Positions 7,973 through 16,683 of a DNA stretch of 64,000 nucleotides are shown here, one piece after another (positions within the stretch are counted from its first letter, which is position 1; each line of letters opens with the position of its first letter). Source of the DNA: an uncultured Prevotellaceae bacterium (lineage in GTDB: Bacteria > Bacteroidota > Bacteroidia > Bacteroidales > Bacteroidaceae). The notes below the pieces were generated by a model. It was not told where the DNA came from. It did no database searches and was given only the letters and a program-made list of their open reading frames with translations. Location of the stretch: positions 1 through 64,000 of the forward strand of contig CADAAR010000002.1 in assembly GCA_902785945.1 (NCBI GenBank), in the 5' to 3' direction. Both the position numbers and the translations under genes were made by a program.

Positions 7973-8626
7973 ATGACAAAGATTGGTCTACATTTCAGAG
8001 TGATTGTGATACTATTCACTATTCACTGTTCACTATTCACTGCATTCGCTCAGGACGAACGCATCACGGCGGAGCAGGCGCTGACGGAGATGGACTCCCC
8101 CACGTTTGTGCCCACGGTGAAGATAGGCAAGGTGCTCGTGGACGGCGACAGCATACAGTATATGGAAATGAACAACGTATACGTGTATCCCGAACTGACC
8201 TTCAAAAACAAGAAACAGGCACAGGCCTATATGCGACTCGTAACGAATGTGAAGAAGGTGCTCCCCATAGCCAAGGAGGCTAAGCAGATGCTCTACGAAA
8301 CTACCGAGACGCTGGAGATGCTACCCACCCAAGAGGCCAAGGAAGCCCACATGAAAAAGGTGGAGAGCGAGATATTCCGCACCTATAAACCGAGGATGAA
8401 GAAACTGACCTACTCGCAGGGCAAACTGCTGATCAAACTGATTGACAGGGAATGCCACTCATCGAGCTACGAGATGATACAAGCCTTTATGGGACCTTTC
8501 AGAGCGGGCTTCTGGCAGACCTTTGCCTGGGCTTTCGGTGCCAGCCTGAAAAAGGGCTATGATGCAGAAGGCACAGACAGGCTGACTGAGAGAGTGGTGC
8601 TGATGGTAGAAGCGGGACAGATATAG
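7973..8626 (+). CDS. DUF4294 family exported protein
   Basis: A 217-residue protein from the ATG at 7973 (MTKIGLHFRVIVILFTIHCS). An upstream ATG at 7910 is rejected because it precedes the promoter. The signal peptide ends AFAQ, and its core ILFTIHCSLFTAFAQ is encoded by TTCACTA heptamers. The DUF4294 body follows: VLVDGDSIQYMEMNNVYVYP, then a long helical segment (about 75-165) and an RECHSSSYEMIQAFMGPFRA motif. The function is unknown. The gene is divergently paired with the helix-hairpin-helix barrel protein, a pairing I recall from other Bacteroidetes, which suggests a shared envelope role. Confidence 0.8.
   Translation: MTKIGLHFRVIVILFTIHCSLFTAFAQDERITAEQALTEMDSPTFVPTVKIGKVLVDGDSIQYMEMNNVYVYPELTFKNKKQAQAYMRLVTNVKKVLPIAKEAKQMLYETTETLEMLPTQEAKEAHMKKVESEIFRTYKPRMKKLTYSQGKLLIKLIDRECHSSSYEMIQAFMGPFRAGFWQTFAWAFGASLKKGYDAEGTDRLTERVVLMVEAGQI
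8008..8041. repeat. TTCACTA heptamers in the DUF4294 signal peptide
   Basis: About 4.7 units of ACTATTC/ACTGTTC encode ILFTIHCSLFTAF. The same opening, GTGATACTATTCACTATTCA, occurs again at 13021 in the unrelated peptidase gene. Confidence 0.8.
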
Positions 8627-8652
8627 TGAATAGTGAACAGTGAATAGTGAAG
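8624..8652. repeat. TAGTGAA heptamers between DUF4294 and SusC genes
   Basis: About four units of TAGTGAA/CAGTGAA abut the SusC start. The TAG at 8624-8626 is the stop codon of the DUF4294 gene, so the array supplies that stop and then the spacer. Confidence 0.75.
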
Positions 8653-11322
8653 ATGAGGATATCAACCATAATATTAGCTTTAGCATTCTCCTTGGCGGCG
8701 GAAGCGCAGGAGGCTAGTGTAGATACGACGGCACAGAGCGTGAAAATCGGCTATTTCAGAACGGACTGGAAGACGTTGTCGGGAGCCATCGACAAAGTGA
8801 ACGAGGAACGCATGAACAAAGGTCTGGTGATATCGTCGCTCGACGCCCTGAGTGGACAAGCAGCGGGTGTGACGATAGCATCCGGTGGTAACCAGGAAGC
8901 AATGGTGAGTGCCGTGCGCGTGAGAGGTACAACCTCGCTGACAGGCGGCAATGACCCCTTGGTAATCATCGACGGCGTGACTGCCGACCTAGCGACGCTA
9001 TCGACCATCTACCCCTCGGACATTGAAAGTTTCACCATTCTGAAGGATGCCTCGGAAACGGCACAATATGGTTCACGAGGTGCTGCGGGTGTGATAGAGG
9101 TGGCCACGAAGAAGGGAAAGAATCAGAAGTTCCAGATATCATACGACGGCAACGTGGGTTTTGAACAGGTGTACAAACGTCTGGAGATGACCAATGCCGC
9201 AGGGTTCCGGTTGGCGGCTCAGCAACTGGGCGTGAGCATTATCGACAAGGGCTATGATACGGATTTTAACAAGGCGATTGAACGGACGGGCTTCGTACAG
9301 AGTCACCACATCGCCTTCGGTGGTGGTACAGAAACAGCTAACTACCGAGCCTCGGTAGCTATGACAGACCATCAAACGGTGATCAAGACGCAGGGCTACC
9401 GCAACTTCATTGCAAAACTCGACATCTCGCAGCAGGCCTTCGACAATCACTTGGCAGTGGATTTGGGAATGGTGGGATCGACACAGAAGGTGAACAACCT
9501 GCCATCGAAACAGCAGCTGCTCTATTCGGCAGCCACCTTCAACCCTACCCTCTCTGACGAGCGGAATGCCGACGGCACATATGACCAGGTGACGGAGGCG
9601 CTGTGGATCAATAACCCGATGTCGCTACTGGACAAGAAACAGGAGGAAGACAACAGTCACTTTAACATTCACCTAAAGGCAAAGGTGACTTTGGCCAAGG
9701 ACTTTTATCTGCGGGCTTTCGGGTCGTACTCTTTTAACAACATCGGCAACGCCCACTACTACCCCACCACGGTGTGGAACCGAGGAGAGGCCTTCCGCGG
9801 CCACGAGAAGAACGAGGAGATATTGGCGAACATCTCGCTGAGTTACCAGTTTAACGTGGGCAAATCGGCTATTAGTCTGATGGCACTAACAGAGGAAACA
9901 ACAAACAAGATAAAGGAATTCCATACGACAGTGACGGGATTTACCAGCGATGCCTACGGTTATGAGGAGCTGACGGCGGGCTCTGCACGTCCCTGGGACG
10001 GTACAGACTCCTACTACACGGATACCCACATGCAGTCGGCGCTGCTGCGTGCACAGTATACCCTCGATGAGAAATACACGCTGACGGTGAATGCCCGCGG
10101 CGATGCGTCGTCGAAATTCGGCAAGAACCACCGTTGGGGTTTCTTCCCCTCTGCCAGCGGTGCCTGGATCATCAGCAAAGAGAAATGGATGAAGCCACTG
10201 ACGTTTATCAGCAATGCGAAACTGCGTGCAGGCTACGGATTATCGGGAAACCAGGCTGGCATCGACTCTTACAACTCAATGGAACTGATACAGCCCAATG
10301 GTATCGTATCAGTGAACGGAGCACCAACGGTGACACTCGGTATCATCCGTAATGCTAATCCCGACCTGAAATGGGAGATTAAACGCACGTTTAACGTGGG
10401 TCTCGACCTCGCCCTTTGGCAGAGCCGTATCGTGATGAGCCTGGACTACTACCGTTCGAAGACCACCGACATGCTCTACGTGTATGACGTGCCCGTGCCG
10501 CCATTTACCTACGACAAGCTATTGGCGAACCTCGGTTCGATGCGCAGCAGCGGTCTGGAGATCGGTTTCGGTATCACACCCTTACGTACAAAGGATATGG
10601 AGCTGACGGTAAACATGAACTGGTCGTTTGAACGTAACAAGCTGCTTTCGCTCGACGGCGACTACAACGGTCAGCACCTGACGGCACCCAACACGAAGTG
10701 TATCTCGGAACTCTATGGTGCTGGCTTCCATGGCTCGAGCGACGTGGTGATGCAAATAGTGGGCGAACAGTTGGGCGTGTTTCTGCTGCCCCACTGCAAC
10801 GGACTCATGACCTTAGAAGACGGTTCGAAATACTACGATGTCACTGACGAGAAATATATCTGTGGACAAGCCACACCGAAGGCCACGATGGGTTCGAACA
10901 TCGCCTTCCGCTATAAGCAGTGGGACGTGACGATGCAGATGAACGGTGCCTTCGGACATCACATCTACAACGGTACCGCCCTCACCTGCATGAACATGCT
11001 GATGTTACCGAATTATAACATCCTGAAAGGAGCGGAGAAGGAGAACATACAGGATCAGGCCATCAGCGACTACTGGCTGGAGCGGGGTGACTATGTGAAC
11101 ATAGACTATCTGACTATAGGCTGGAACGTACCCATCCGCTCGAAATACTGTCAGGGACTGCGACTCTCGGTATCGGTGAACAACCTGGCTACCATCACGG
11201 GCTACAGCGGTCTGACGCCAATGATCAACTCGAGTGTCATCAATGGTACCCTCGGTATCGACGACAAGAACACCATGCCGGTGTATCGGAGCTATACCAT
11301 GGGAGTAAGCGTGAAATTTTAA
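8653..11322 (+). CDS. SusC-like TonB-dependent outer-membrane transporter
   Basis: An 889-residue outer-membrane transporter that imports a ligand captured by its SusD partner, powered by TonB. The ATG at 8653 is preferred over an in-frame GTG at 8647 that lies in repeat DNA. A signal peptide (about 1-19) is followed almost directly by the plug domain: GLVISSLDALSGQAAG, RVRGTTSL, PLVIIDGV, then ILKDASETAQYGSRGAAGVI, the SusC signature. The N-terminal carboxypeptidase-like domain usual in SusC proteins is absent, which explains the short length (most are near 1000). The 22-strand barrel ends YTMGVSVKF. The stop overlaps the SusD start (TAATG). The neighbouring gene is a peptidase rather than a glycosidase. 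Confidence 0.93.
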   Translation: MRISTIILALAFSLAAEAQEASVDTTAQSVKIGYFRTDWKTLSGAIDKVNEERMNKGLVISSLDALSGQAAGVTIASGGNQEAMVSAVRVRGTTSLTGGNDPLVIIDGVTADLATLSTIYPSDIESFTILKDASETAQYGSRGAAGVIEVATKKGKNQKFQISYDGNVGFEQVYKRLEMTNAAGFRLAAQQLGVSIIDKGYDTDFNKAIERTGFVQSHHIAFGGGTETANYRASVAMTDHQTVIKTQGYRNFIAKLDISQQAFDNHLAVDLGMVGSTQKVNNLPSKQQLLYSAATFNPTLSDERNADGTYDQVTEALWINNPMSLLDKKQEEDNSHFNIHLKAKVTLAKDFYLRAFGSYSFNNIGNAHYYPTTVWNRGEAFRGHEKNEEILANISLSYQFNVGKSAISLMALTEETTNKIKEFHTTVTGFTSDAYGYEELTAGSARPWDGTDSYYTDTHMQSALLRAQYTLDEKYTLTVNARGDASSKFGKNHRWGFFPSASGAWIISKEKWMKPLTFISNAKLRAGYGLSGNQAGIDSYNSMELIQPNGIVSVNGAPTVTLGIIRNANPDLKWEIKRTFNVGLDLALWQSRIVMSLDYYRSKTTDMLYVYDVPVPPFTYDKLLANLGSMRSSGLEIGFGITPLRTKDMELTVNMNWSFERNKLLSLDGDYNGQHLTAPNTKCISELYGAGFHGSSDVVMQIVGEQLGVFLLPHCNGLMTLEDGSKYYDVTDEKYICGQATPKATMGSNIAFRYKQWDVTMQMNGAFGHHIYNGTALTCMNMLMLPNYNILKGAEKENIQDQAISDYWLERGDYVNIDYLTIGWNVPIRSKYCQGLRLSVSVNNLATITGYSGLTPMINSSVINGTLGIDDKNTMPVYRSYTMGVSVKF

Positions 11323-12950
11323 TGCGTATGAAGAAGTTTTTTTATTTGGCCATAGGCCTGATGATGATAAGCTGCTCGCTTGACGAGAACCCAAAGGACC
11401 AGATTCCGGAAGAAGAGGCTTATACCGATGCAGGAGCGTTATTCCGTAATACCGTAGCCACACTGTATAACTATATCGGTGGTGCAGCAGACGGACAAGG
11501 ACTGCAGGGCACCTGTCGCGGTATCTATGACCTACAGACCTTCGGCTCTGATGAAGCCATGATTCCCACACGCGGCACAGACTGGTATGACGGCGGCATC
11601 TGGCAAGAGCTGTACCGACATGACTGGACGCCAGGACACCCCATGCTCAGTAATGCCTGGTCATATCTCTACGAGGTGATTACCCTCTGCAACCGCTCAC
11701 TCGAACTATTGGAGTCGCATCAGCACCTGCTGAATGAAGTACAATATATAGAATACGACGCGGAGGTGCGTGCACTTCGTGCCATCTACTACTGGTATCT
11801 GATGGACCTCTTCGGACGCGTGCCGATTATCACCACCACAAAGACGTCGCTGAGCCAGCTGGAACAGGCACCCCGCAGTCAGGTATTCAAATTCGTAGCC
11901 AGTGAACTGCAACAGGTGGCTCCCCTGCTCCAGCACAAGAACAGTACGAGACAAGACGACTACTACGGCAGAGTAACCTATCCCGTAGCCTGCTTTGTGT
12001 TGGCTAAGCTGATGCTGAATGCGGAGGTCTATCTCGATAACAACTGGACAGACGGAGATCATCCCGACGGCAGCATGATGACGTTTTCTGTAGGTGGTGA
12101 GGCGATGAACGCTTGGGAAGCCACCATCTTCTATTGCGAGGAATTGAAGAATGCGGGTTACGAGTTGGAGCCGGTCTATACCAATAATTTCGAGGTACAC
12201 AACGAGAATTCCAGCGAGAACATCTGGACCATCCCGATGGACAAGAACCTATACTACAACGAGATGCAATACCTCTTCCGCTCCTGGCACTACCGTCATG
12301 CAGCGGCTTTCGGCTTTACAGGTGAAAACGGTGCCTGCGCCACCAAGCACACACTTCAGGTCTTTGGATTTGACACCGAGGAAGAGGACAAACGCCTCCT
12401 TTACAATTACTACAAAGGCCCCGTCACCGATAATAACAGTCACGTCGTACGCGACCGTAACGGTAATATGTTAGAATATAAGCCATGGGAGGTTGAACTC
12501 GACCTGAGCGGCAGTCCTTATGTGGAAACAGCTGGTGCCCGTATGAACAAATATGCTGTTGACAAAAACGCTACTAAAGACGGTAAACTCATGGACAACG
12601 ACATCGTGCTCTTCCGTTATGCCGACGTGCTGCTGATGCGGGCAGAGGCTTTGTTGCGCAATGGCCAGGCAGCGGAAGGACAGCAATACTTCCAAGCCGT
12701 GCGTGATCGTGTGAAAGCACCAAAAAGACCCCTCACCTTGCAGAACCTGCTCGACGAACGTCTGTTGGAGTTGTGTTGGGAGGGATGGCGCAGACAGGAC
12801 CTGATTCGTTTCAGACAGTATGAGAGTCTCTTTATGGGTGACCAATGGGATGAGAAAGTCGATGAGAGCGATGGGCATACCACCGTATTCCCCATCCCCG
12901 GCAGCATGATAGATTTTAATCCTAACCTCACACAGAACCCAGGATATTAA
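11322..12950 (+). CDS. SusD/RagB-like nutrient-binding lipoprotein
   Basis: A 542-residue surface lipoprotein that forms the lid of the SusC transporter and binds the ligand. The lipoprotein signal ends at C18 (LMMISCSLDENP). The SusD TPR-like helical fold is indicated by RALRAIYYWYLMDLFGRVPI and the C-terminal NLLDERLLELCWEGWRRQDLIRF motif typical of RagB/SusD. The start ATG overlaps the SusC stop by one base. A papain-like lipoprotein peptidase follows on the same strand, so the transported ligand may be a peptide or glycopeptide. This is inference from context only. Confidence 0.93.
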   Translation: MRMKKFFYLAIGLMMISCSLDENPKDQIPEEEAYTDAGALFRNTVATLYNYIGGAADGQGLQGTCRGIYDLQTFGSDEAMIPTRGTDWYDGGIWQELYRHDWTPGHPMLSNAWSYLYEVITLCNRSLELLESHQHLLNEVQYIEYDAEVRALRAIYYWYLMDLFGRVPIITTTKTSLSQLEQAPRSQVFKFVASELQQVAPLLQHKNSTRQDDYYGRVTYPVACFVLAKLMLNAEVYLDNNWTDGDHPDGSMMTFSVGGEAMNAWEATIFYCEELKNAGYELEPVYTNNFEVHNENSSENIWTIPMDKNLYYNEMQYLFRSWHYRHAAAFGFTGENGACATKHTLQVFGFDTEEEDKRLLYNYYKGPVTDNNSHVVRDRNGNMLEYKPWEVELDLSGSPYVETAGARMNKYAVDKNATKDGKLMDNDIVLFRYADVLLMRAEALLRNGQAAEGQQYFQAVRDRVKAPKRPLTLQNLLDERLLELCWEGWRRQDLIRFRQYESLFMGDQWDEKVDESDGHTTVFPIPGSMIDFNPNLTQNPGY

Positions 12951-12986
12951 ATAGTAAAAAGTGAATAGTGATTTGTCAATAGTGAG
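12950..12986. repeat. TAGTGAA-type heptamers between SusD and peptidase genes
   Basis: Units AATAGTA, AAAAGTG, AATAGTG and CAATAGTG make up the gap and run into the possible GTG starts of the peptidase gene. Confidence 0.6.
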
Positions 12987-13779
12987 GAAGAACTGCAAAA
13001 TATGGTGGATGCTGGTGGGAGTGATACTATTCACTATTCACTATTCGTTTTTCACTTCTTGCGCCCGTCAGGAGCCCAAGAATTACACCCACGATGTATT
13101 GAACCGTATGACACCTATCAAAGATCAAGGTAAGAGCCAAACCTGTTGGGTCTACGCCATGCTGGCCACCATCGAGACGGAGCATCTATCCTGGGGTGAC
13201 TCCGTGAACCTCTCACCTTATTATATAGAAAAGAAGATGGAAAAAGAACCACAATGTCCAGGATCTAAACGGGGCATGGGTAAAACACTGCTCAATCTAA
13301 TACAGAAATACGGCATCGTTGGCTTTGATGCCATGCGTTCTGTGGAGACACCTGCCCCCAGATACGTTTTCATGGCAGGAGCAGAATATACGGCACAGGA
13401 GTTTGCACGCAGCGTCTGCAAACCTGACGAGTACATCGCCCTCACCAGCAACAGTAACAAGCCTTACTATCAGGACGTAGACATCGACTTACCCGACAAC
13501 TGGATGCACGACCGTTTCTATAATATCCCCATCGATACGCTTCTGAAGAAGACGGAACGTGCTGTGCGCCAGCATCATGGCGTATGCTGGGAGAGCAAGG
13601 GCCATGCGATGGCCATCGTTGGCATTGCCCACGATGAGGAAGGCCATCCATATTTCATCATGAAGAACTCCTGGGGCACCAACCGTATCCACAAGGGACT
13701 TGATTACCTATCCTTCCGCAAATTCCGCAAAGAGACCTTAGCCGTCGAAATGACAAAAGAAGCCTACGGTCTCCCGTAG
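12961..13779 (+). CDS. Papain-like (C1 family) cysteine peptidase, lipoprotein
   Basis: A 272-residue exported peptidase counted from GTG at 12961; ATG at 13009 (residue 17) is an equally plausible start. The catalytic set is complete: C62 in KSQTCWVYA, H215 in GHAMAIVG and N236 in MKNSWGT, with the oxyanion Gln in DQGKSQ, as in bleomycin hydrolase-like C1 enzymes. The hydrophobic leader VILFTIHYSFFTSC ends in a lipobox-like FTSC (C34). Its core is encoded by TTCACTA heptamers. It lies immediately after SusC/SusD and probably degrades peptides for, or before, import. Its 3' end forms half of a terminator shared with cysS. Confidence 0.85.
   Translation: MNSDLSIVRKNCKIWWMLVGVILFTIHYSFFTSCARQEPKNYTHDVLNRMTPIKDQGKSQTCWVYAMLATIETEHLSWGDSVNLSPYYIEKKMEKEPQCPGSKRGMGKTLLNLIQKYGIVGFDAMRSVETPAPRYVFMAGAEYTAQEFARSVCKPDEYIALTSNSNKPYYQDVDIDLPDNWMHDRFYNIPIDTLLKKTERAVRQHHGVCWESKGHAMAIVGIAHDEEGHPYFIMKNSWGTNRIHKGLDYLSFRKFRKETLAVEMTKEAYGLP
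13022..13057. repeat. TTCACTA heptamers in the peptidase signal sequence
   Basis: ACTATTC repeated about three times, then degenerate units, encode ILFTIHYSFFTS. Confidence 0.8.
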
Positions 13780-13786
13780 GCTTCTT
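13757..13786. terminator. Bidirectional terminator overlapping the peptidase 3' end
   Basis: AAGAAGCCTACGG (13757-13769) and CCGTAGGCTTCTT (13774-13786) pair perfectly over 13 bp around a TCTC loop, with A/T runs on both sides. It includes the last codons and stop of the peptidase gene and lies just before the cysS 3' end, so it can serve both convergent genes. Confidence 0.85.
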
Positions 13787-13789
13787 AAA

Positions 13790-15280
13790 TTATTTGTTCA
13801 GTTTCCAGGTGACGCCATCTTTGGTGTCCTTTACCTCGAAACCGGCTGCTGCAAGTTCATCGCGAATCTTATCGCTGGTAGCCCAGTCTTTCTCGGCCTT
13901 AGCCTTGGCACGCAATTCAAGCACCATATCCATCACCTTACCAAAAGCCTCCTCACGGGCATCGTTAGAGCCGCTCTTCTCAGCCTTCAGTCCGAGGATA
14001 TCGAAGGCGAAGAGACGCATGGTTTCGGAGAGTTCCTTCAGACAATCGGCACAGATGGTAGCCTTATGATCAACGAGCTTATTAATGACGGTACAAGCCT
14101 CGAAGAGATAGCTGATGACCTGCGGTGTGGCGAAGTCATCGTTCATGGCGTCGTAGCACTTCTGGCGCAGGGTCTTTACCACCTTCTCGGTCTCGGCATC
14201 ACATTTGTCGCTGACCTGCACACGCTCCAGATCGCTGATGGCATTCGTCAGTTTTTCCAGTCCTTTCTCTGCAGCTTCGAGGGCTTCGTTAGAGAAATCC
14301 ACGGTGCCACGATAGTGCGCTGAGAGCACGAAGAAACGGATGGTCATCGGCGAATAAGCCTTATTCAGCAACGGATGGTTACCGGTGAAGAACTGTTCCA
14401 ACGTGATGAAGTTGTTATACGACTTACCCATCTTCTGGCCGTTGATGGTAAGCATATTGTTATGCATCCAGTATTTCACAGCGGGATGCCCCATCGAGGC
14501 CTGAGCCTGTGCAATCTCACACTCATGATGCGGGAATACAAGGTCCATGCCACCTCCGTGGATATCAAACTCCTCACCCAGATACTTTCTGCCCATCGCC
14601 GTACATTCGCAGTGCCAGCCAGGGAAGCCGTCACTCCAAGGACTGGGCCAGCGCATGATATGCTCGGGCTGTGCCTTCTTCCAAAGGGCGAAATCAGCCT
14701 GGTTATGTTTTTCGCCTACGCCATCGAGTTCACGACTGGCATCCTTGATATTCTCCAGCGAACGACCGGAGAGAATACCATACTGGAACTTCTTATTGTA
14801 GGCTTCGATATCGAAATAGACAGAGCCATTGCTCTCGTAGGCAAAGCCATTATCGAGGATCTGCTGCACCAGCTGCTGCTGTTCAATGATATGTCCTGTG
14901 GCATGAGGTTCGATACTTGGGCGCAGCACATTCAGCGCATCCATCGCCTGATGGTAACGGTTGGTGTAATACTGCGCAATCTCCATCGGCTCCAACTGTT
15001 CCAGACGGGCCTTCTTGGCAATCTTGTCCTCACCCTCGTCGGCATCATGCTCCAGATGACCCACATCGGTAATGTTACGCACGTACCTTACCTTATAGCC
15101 CAGGTGTTTCAGATAACGGAACACCAGGTCAAAGGTAATGGCAGGACGCGCATGCCCCAGATGGGGATCGCCATACACCGTAGGGCCACACACATACATG
15201 CCCACATTCGGGGCGTGAAGCGGCTCGAAGCGTTCTTTTTGCCGCGTCAACGTATTATAAATGACTAATTTTGATTCCAT
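13790..15280 (-). CDS. cysS: Cysteinyl-tRNA synthetase
   Basis: A 496-residue class I synthetase that charges tRNA-Cys. The HIGH-like motif is PHLGHAR (39-45) and the KMSKS motif is KMGKS (near residue 283). Zinc ligands are visible: C31 in MYVCGPT, Cys in WHCECTAMG, and His/Glu in FPHHECE. The length is normal. It has its own promoter, so it is separate from the NRPS operon upstream on the same strand. A CTATAAA period-7 repeat forms its leader. Confidence 0.97.
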   Translation of the reverse strand: MESKLVIYNTLTRQKERFEPLHAPNVGMYVCGPTVYGDPHLGHARPAITFDLVFRYLKHLGYKVRYVRNITDVGHLEHDADEGEDKIAKKARLEQLEPMEIAQYYTNRYHQAMDALNVLRPSIEPHATGHIIEQQQLVQQILDNGFAYESNGSVYFDIEAYNKKFQYGILSGRSLENIKDASRELDGVGEKHNQADFALWKKAQPEHIMRWPSPWSDGFPGWHCECTAMGRKYLGEEFDIHGGGMDLVFPHHECEIAQAQASMGHPAVKYWMHNNMLTINGQKMGKSYNNFITLEQFFTGNHPLLNKAYSPMTIRFFVLSAHYRGTVDFSNEALEAAEKGLEKLTNAISDLERVQVSDKCDAETEKVVKTLRQKCYDAMNDDFATPQVISYLFEACTVINKLVDHKATICADCLKELSETMRLFAFDILGLKAEKSGSNDAREEAFGKVMDMVLELRAKAKAEKDWATSDKIRDELAAAGFEVKDTKDGVTWKLNK

Positions 15281-15310
15281 CTATAAACTATAAACTACAA
15301 ATCTAAACTA
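15281..15310. repeat. CTATAAA period-7 repeat in the cysS leader
   Basis: CTATAAA, CTATAAA, CTACAAA and TCTAAAC follow one another directly upstream of the cysS start codon. Confidence 0.6.
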
Positions 15311-15321
15311 AAATTCGGGTG

Positions 15322-15353
15322 CAAAGGTAGTGCAAATTAAGCAAATTACCAAA
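15322..15353 (-). promoter_or_regulatory. Promoter of cysS
   Basis: On the minus strand, TTTG (complement of 15350-15353) and TACCTTTG (complement of 15322-15329) are separated by 20 bp. Confidence 0.7.
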
Positions 15354-15354
15354 A

Positions 15355-16683
15355 CTATTTAGCATTTTCCGCCCATTCAAACCGTAAATGCCCCATTCTA
15401 TGTAGCACGACAATCGCCAATATCTCAATCACATAAGCTATGAGATAGCTATACCAGAGATAGTCAGGCATCAGGCGAGCCATCAACCACATCACAGGGA
15501 TGACCGTCAGCGAGAGAGCAAACGAGATGAAGAGGGCCATCTTGTGGCATTTGTAGAGCTTATAGACAATCATCACCACATAAATATAGCAGAATGGGAT
15601 AAAGCTGAGCGAGAAAACACGTAGGGCATGGTCGGTCTCGGCAATCTGCTCCGACCCATCGGCACCGAAGAGAAGGGCGATGGCCTGCGGATCAATCCAG
15701 ACAAACACACAGGTGAGGATCATGGCAACGGTGATGAAGCTAAAGGCCTTGCGCAGAATGAGTCGGAAGGCCTCCTGATCGCCCTTTCCCACCTGAATGG
15801 CACCTAACGACTGAAGGGTGCGACACGTACCCGAAAGGAAGAGATTGTAGATTTGCAAGAGGTTCATACAGACGGCGAAGGCAAAGATGCCCGTACGTCC
15901 TAAGGATGACAGCACAATGCTGTTGGCACTAAGCAGGAGCAACGTCAGGCAGATGGAGGCGACAGCCAGCGGCGCACCTTGGGAGATGATGCTACCCCAG
16001 GCCGGCTGCTCATGCACATGCGTGAAATGGAGGTGATTATTGGCATAGAACCAATGGCGCAACATGAGGACGATGCCGACCAGATGACCGACGACCGTTG
16101 CTGCCGAAGAGCCCGCAATGCCCCACCCTAAATATTGGATGAACACGATGTCGAGGGCCAGATTGACGGCATTGTCGATTAGAATGGCAATTGACACCAA
16201 GCGAGGACTGCCATCGACACCCACCATCGTCGAAAGGGCCCACATCACCATATAGGCCGGAGCGCCCCAAAGCATGACAACCAGATAGTCGCGCGTGGAT
16301 TGGAACAGGTGTTCGTTCTGACACAACCAACCGGTGATAAGGTCGGGGAAGAGGATGCCACAGACGGTGAGCAGGAATCCAAAGACCAGACTCCCAAAGA
16401 ACGAATGGGTATAGATATAGGCAGCCCGCTGATGATCCTGCTTGCCGAGAGCCATGCCCACCAGCATACCGGCACCTGCCGAGATAAGCATGCTGATGGT
16501 GAACATGAACTGCACGACAGGCTTCGACAGGTTGATGGCACTGACGCCATCACCACCTATCAAATTGCCCACAATGATACTGTCGACCACATTACCCAGA
16601 CAGCCTGAAAGGGCTATCAGAATGGCAGACCAGAGGAAACGCCAAAACTGGGTGGTCAATGCAGAACGTTCTTCACTATTCAT
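15355..16683 (-). CDS. MATE family efflux transporter
   Basis: A 442-residue multidrug/toxin extrusion-type exporter with about 12 hydrophobic segments in two halves. It begins MNSEERSALTTQFWRFLW, and its features include NVVDSIIVGNLIGGDGVSAINL near the N-terminus and a matching second-half repeat. The start overlaps the NRPS stop by 4 nt (ATGA), so the two are translationally coupled and the transporter is the obvious candidate to export the NRPS product. The first codons (ATGAATAGTGAA) come from a TTCACTA-type repeat unit. It uses ion-coupled antiport if it behaves like the family; the substrate is not known. Confidence 0.88.
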   Translation of the reverse strand: MNSEERSALTTQFWRFLWSAILIALSGCLGNVVDSIIVGNLIGGDGVSAINLSKPVVQFMFTISMLISAGAGMLVGMALGKQDHQRAAYIYTHSFFGSLVFGFLLTVCGILFPDLITGWLCQNEHLFQSTRDYLVVMLWGAPAYMVMWALSTMVGVDGSPRLVSIAILIDNAVNLALDIVFIQYLGWGIAGSSAATVVGHLVGIVLMLRHWFYANNHLHFTHVHEQPAWGSIISQGAPLAVASICLTLLLLSANSIVLSSLGRTGIFAFAVCMNLLQIYNLFLSGTCRTLQSLGAIQVGKGDQEAFRLILRKAFSFITVAMILTCVFVWIDPQAIALLFGADGSEQIAETDHALRVFSLSFIPFCYIYVVMIVYKLYKCHKMALFISFALSLTVIPVMWLMARLMPDYLWYSYLIAYVIEILAIVVLHRMGHLRFEWAENAK

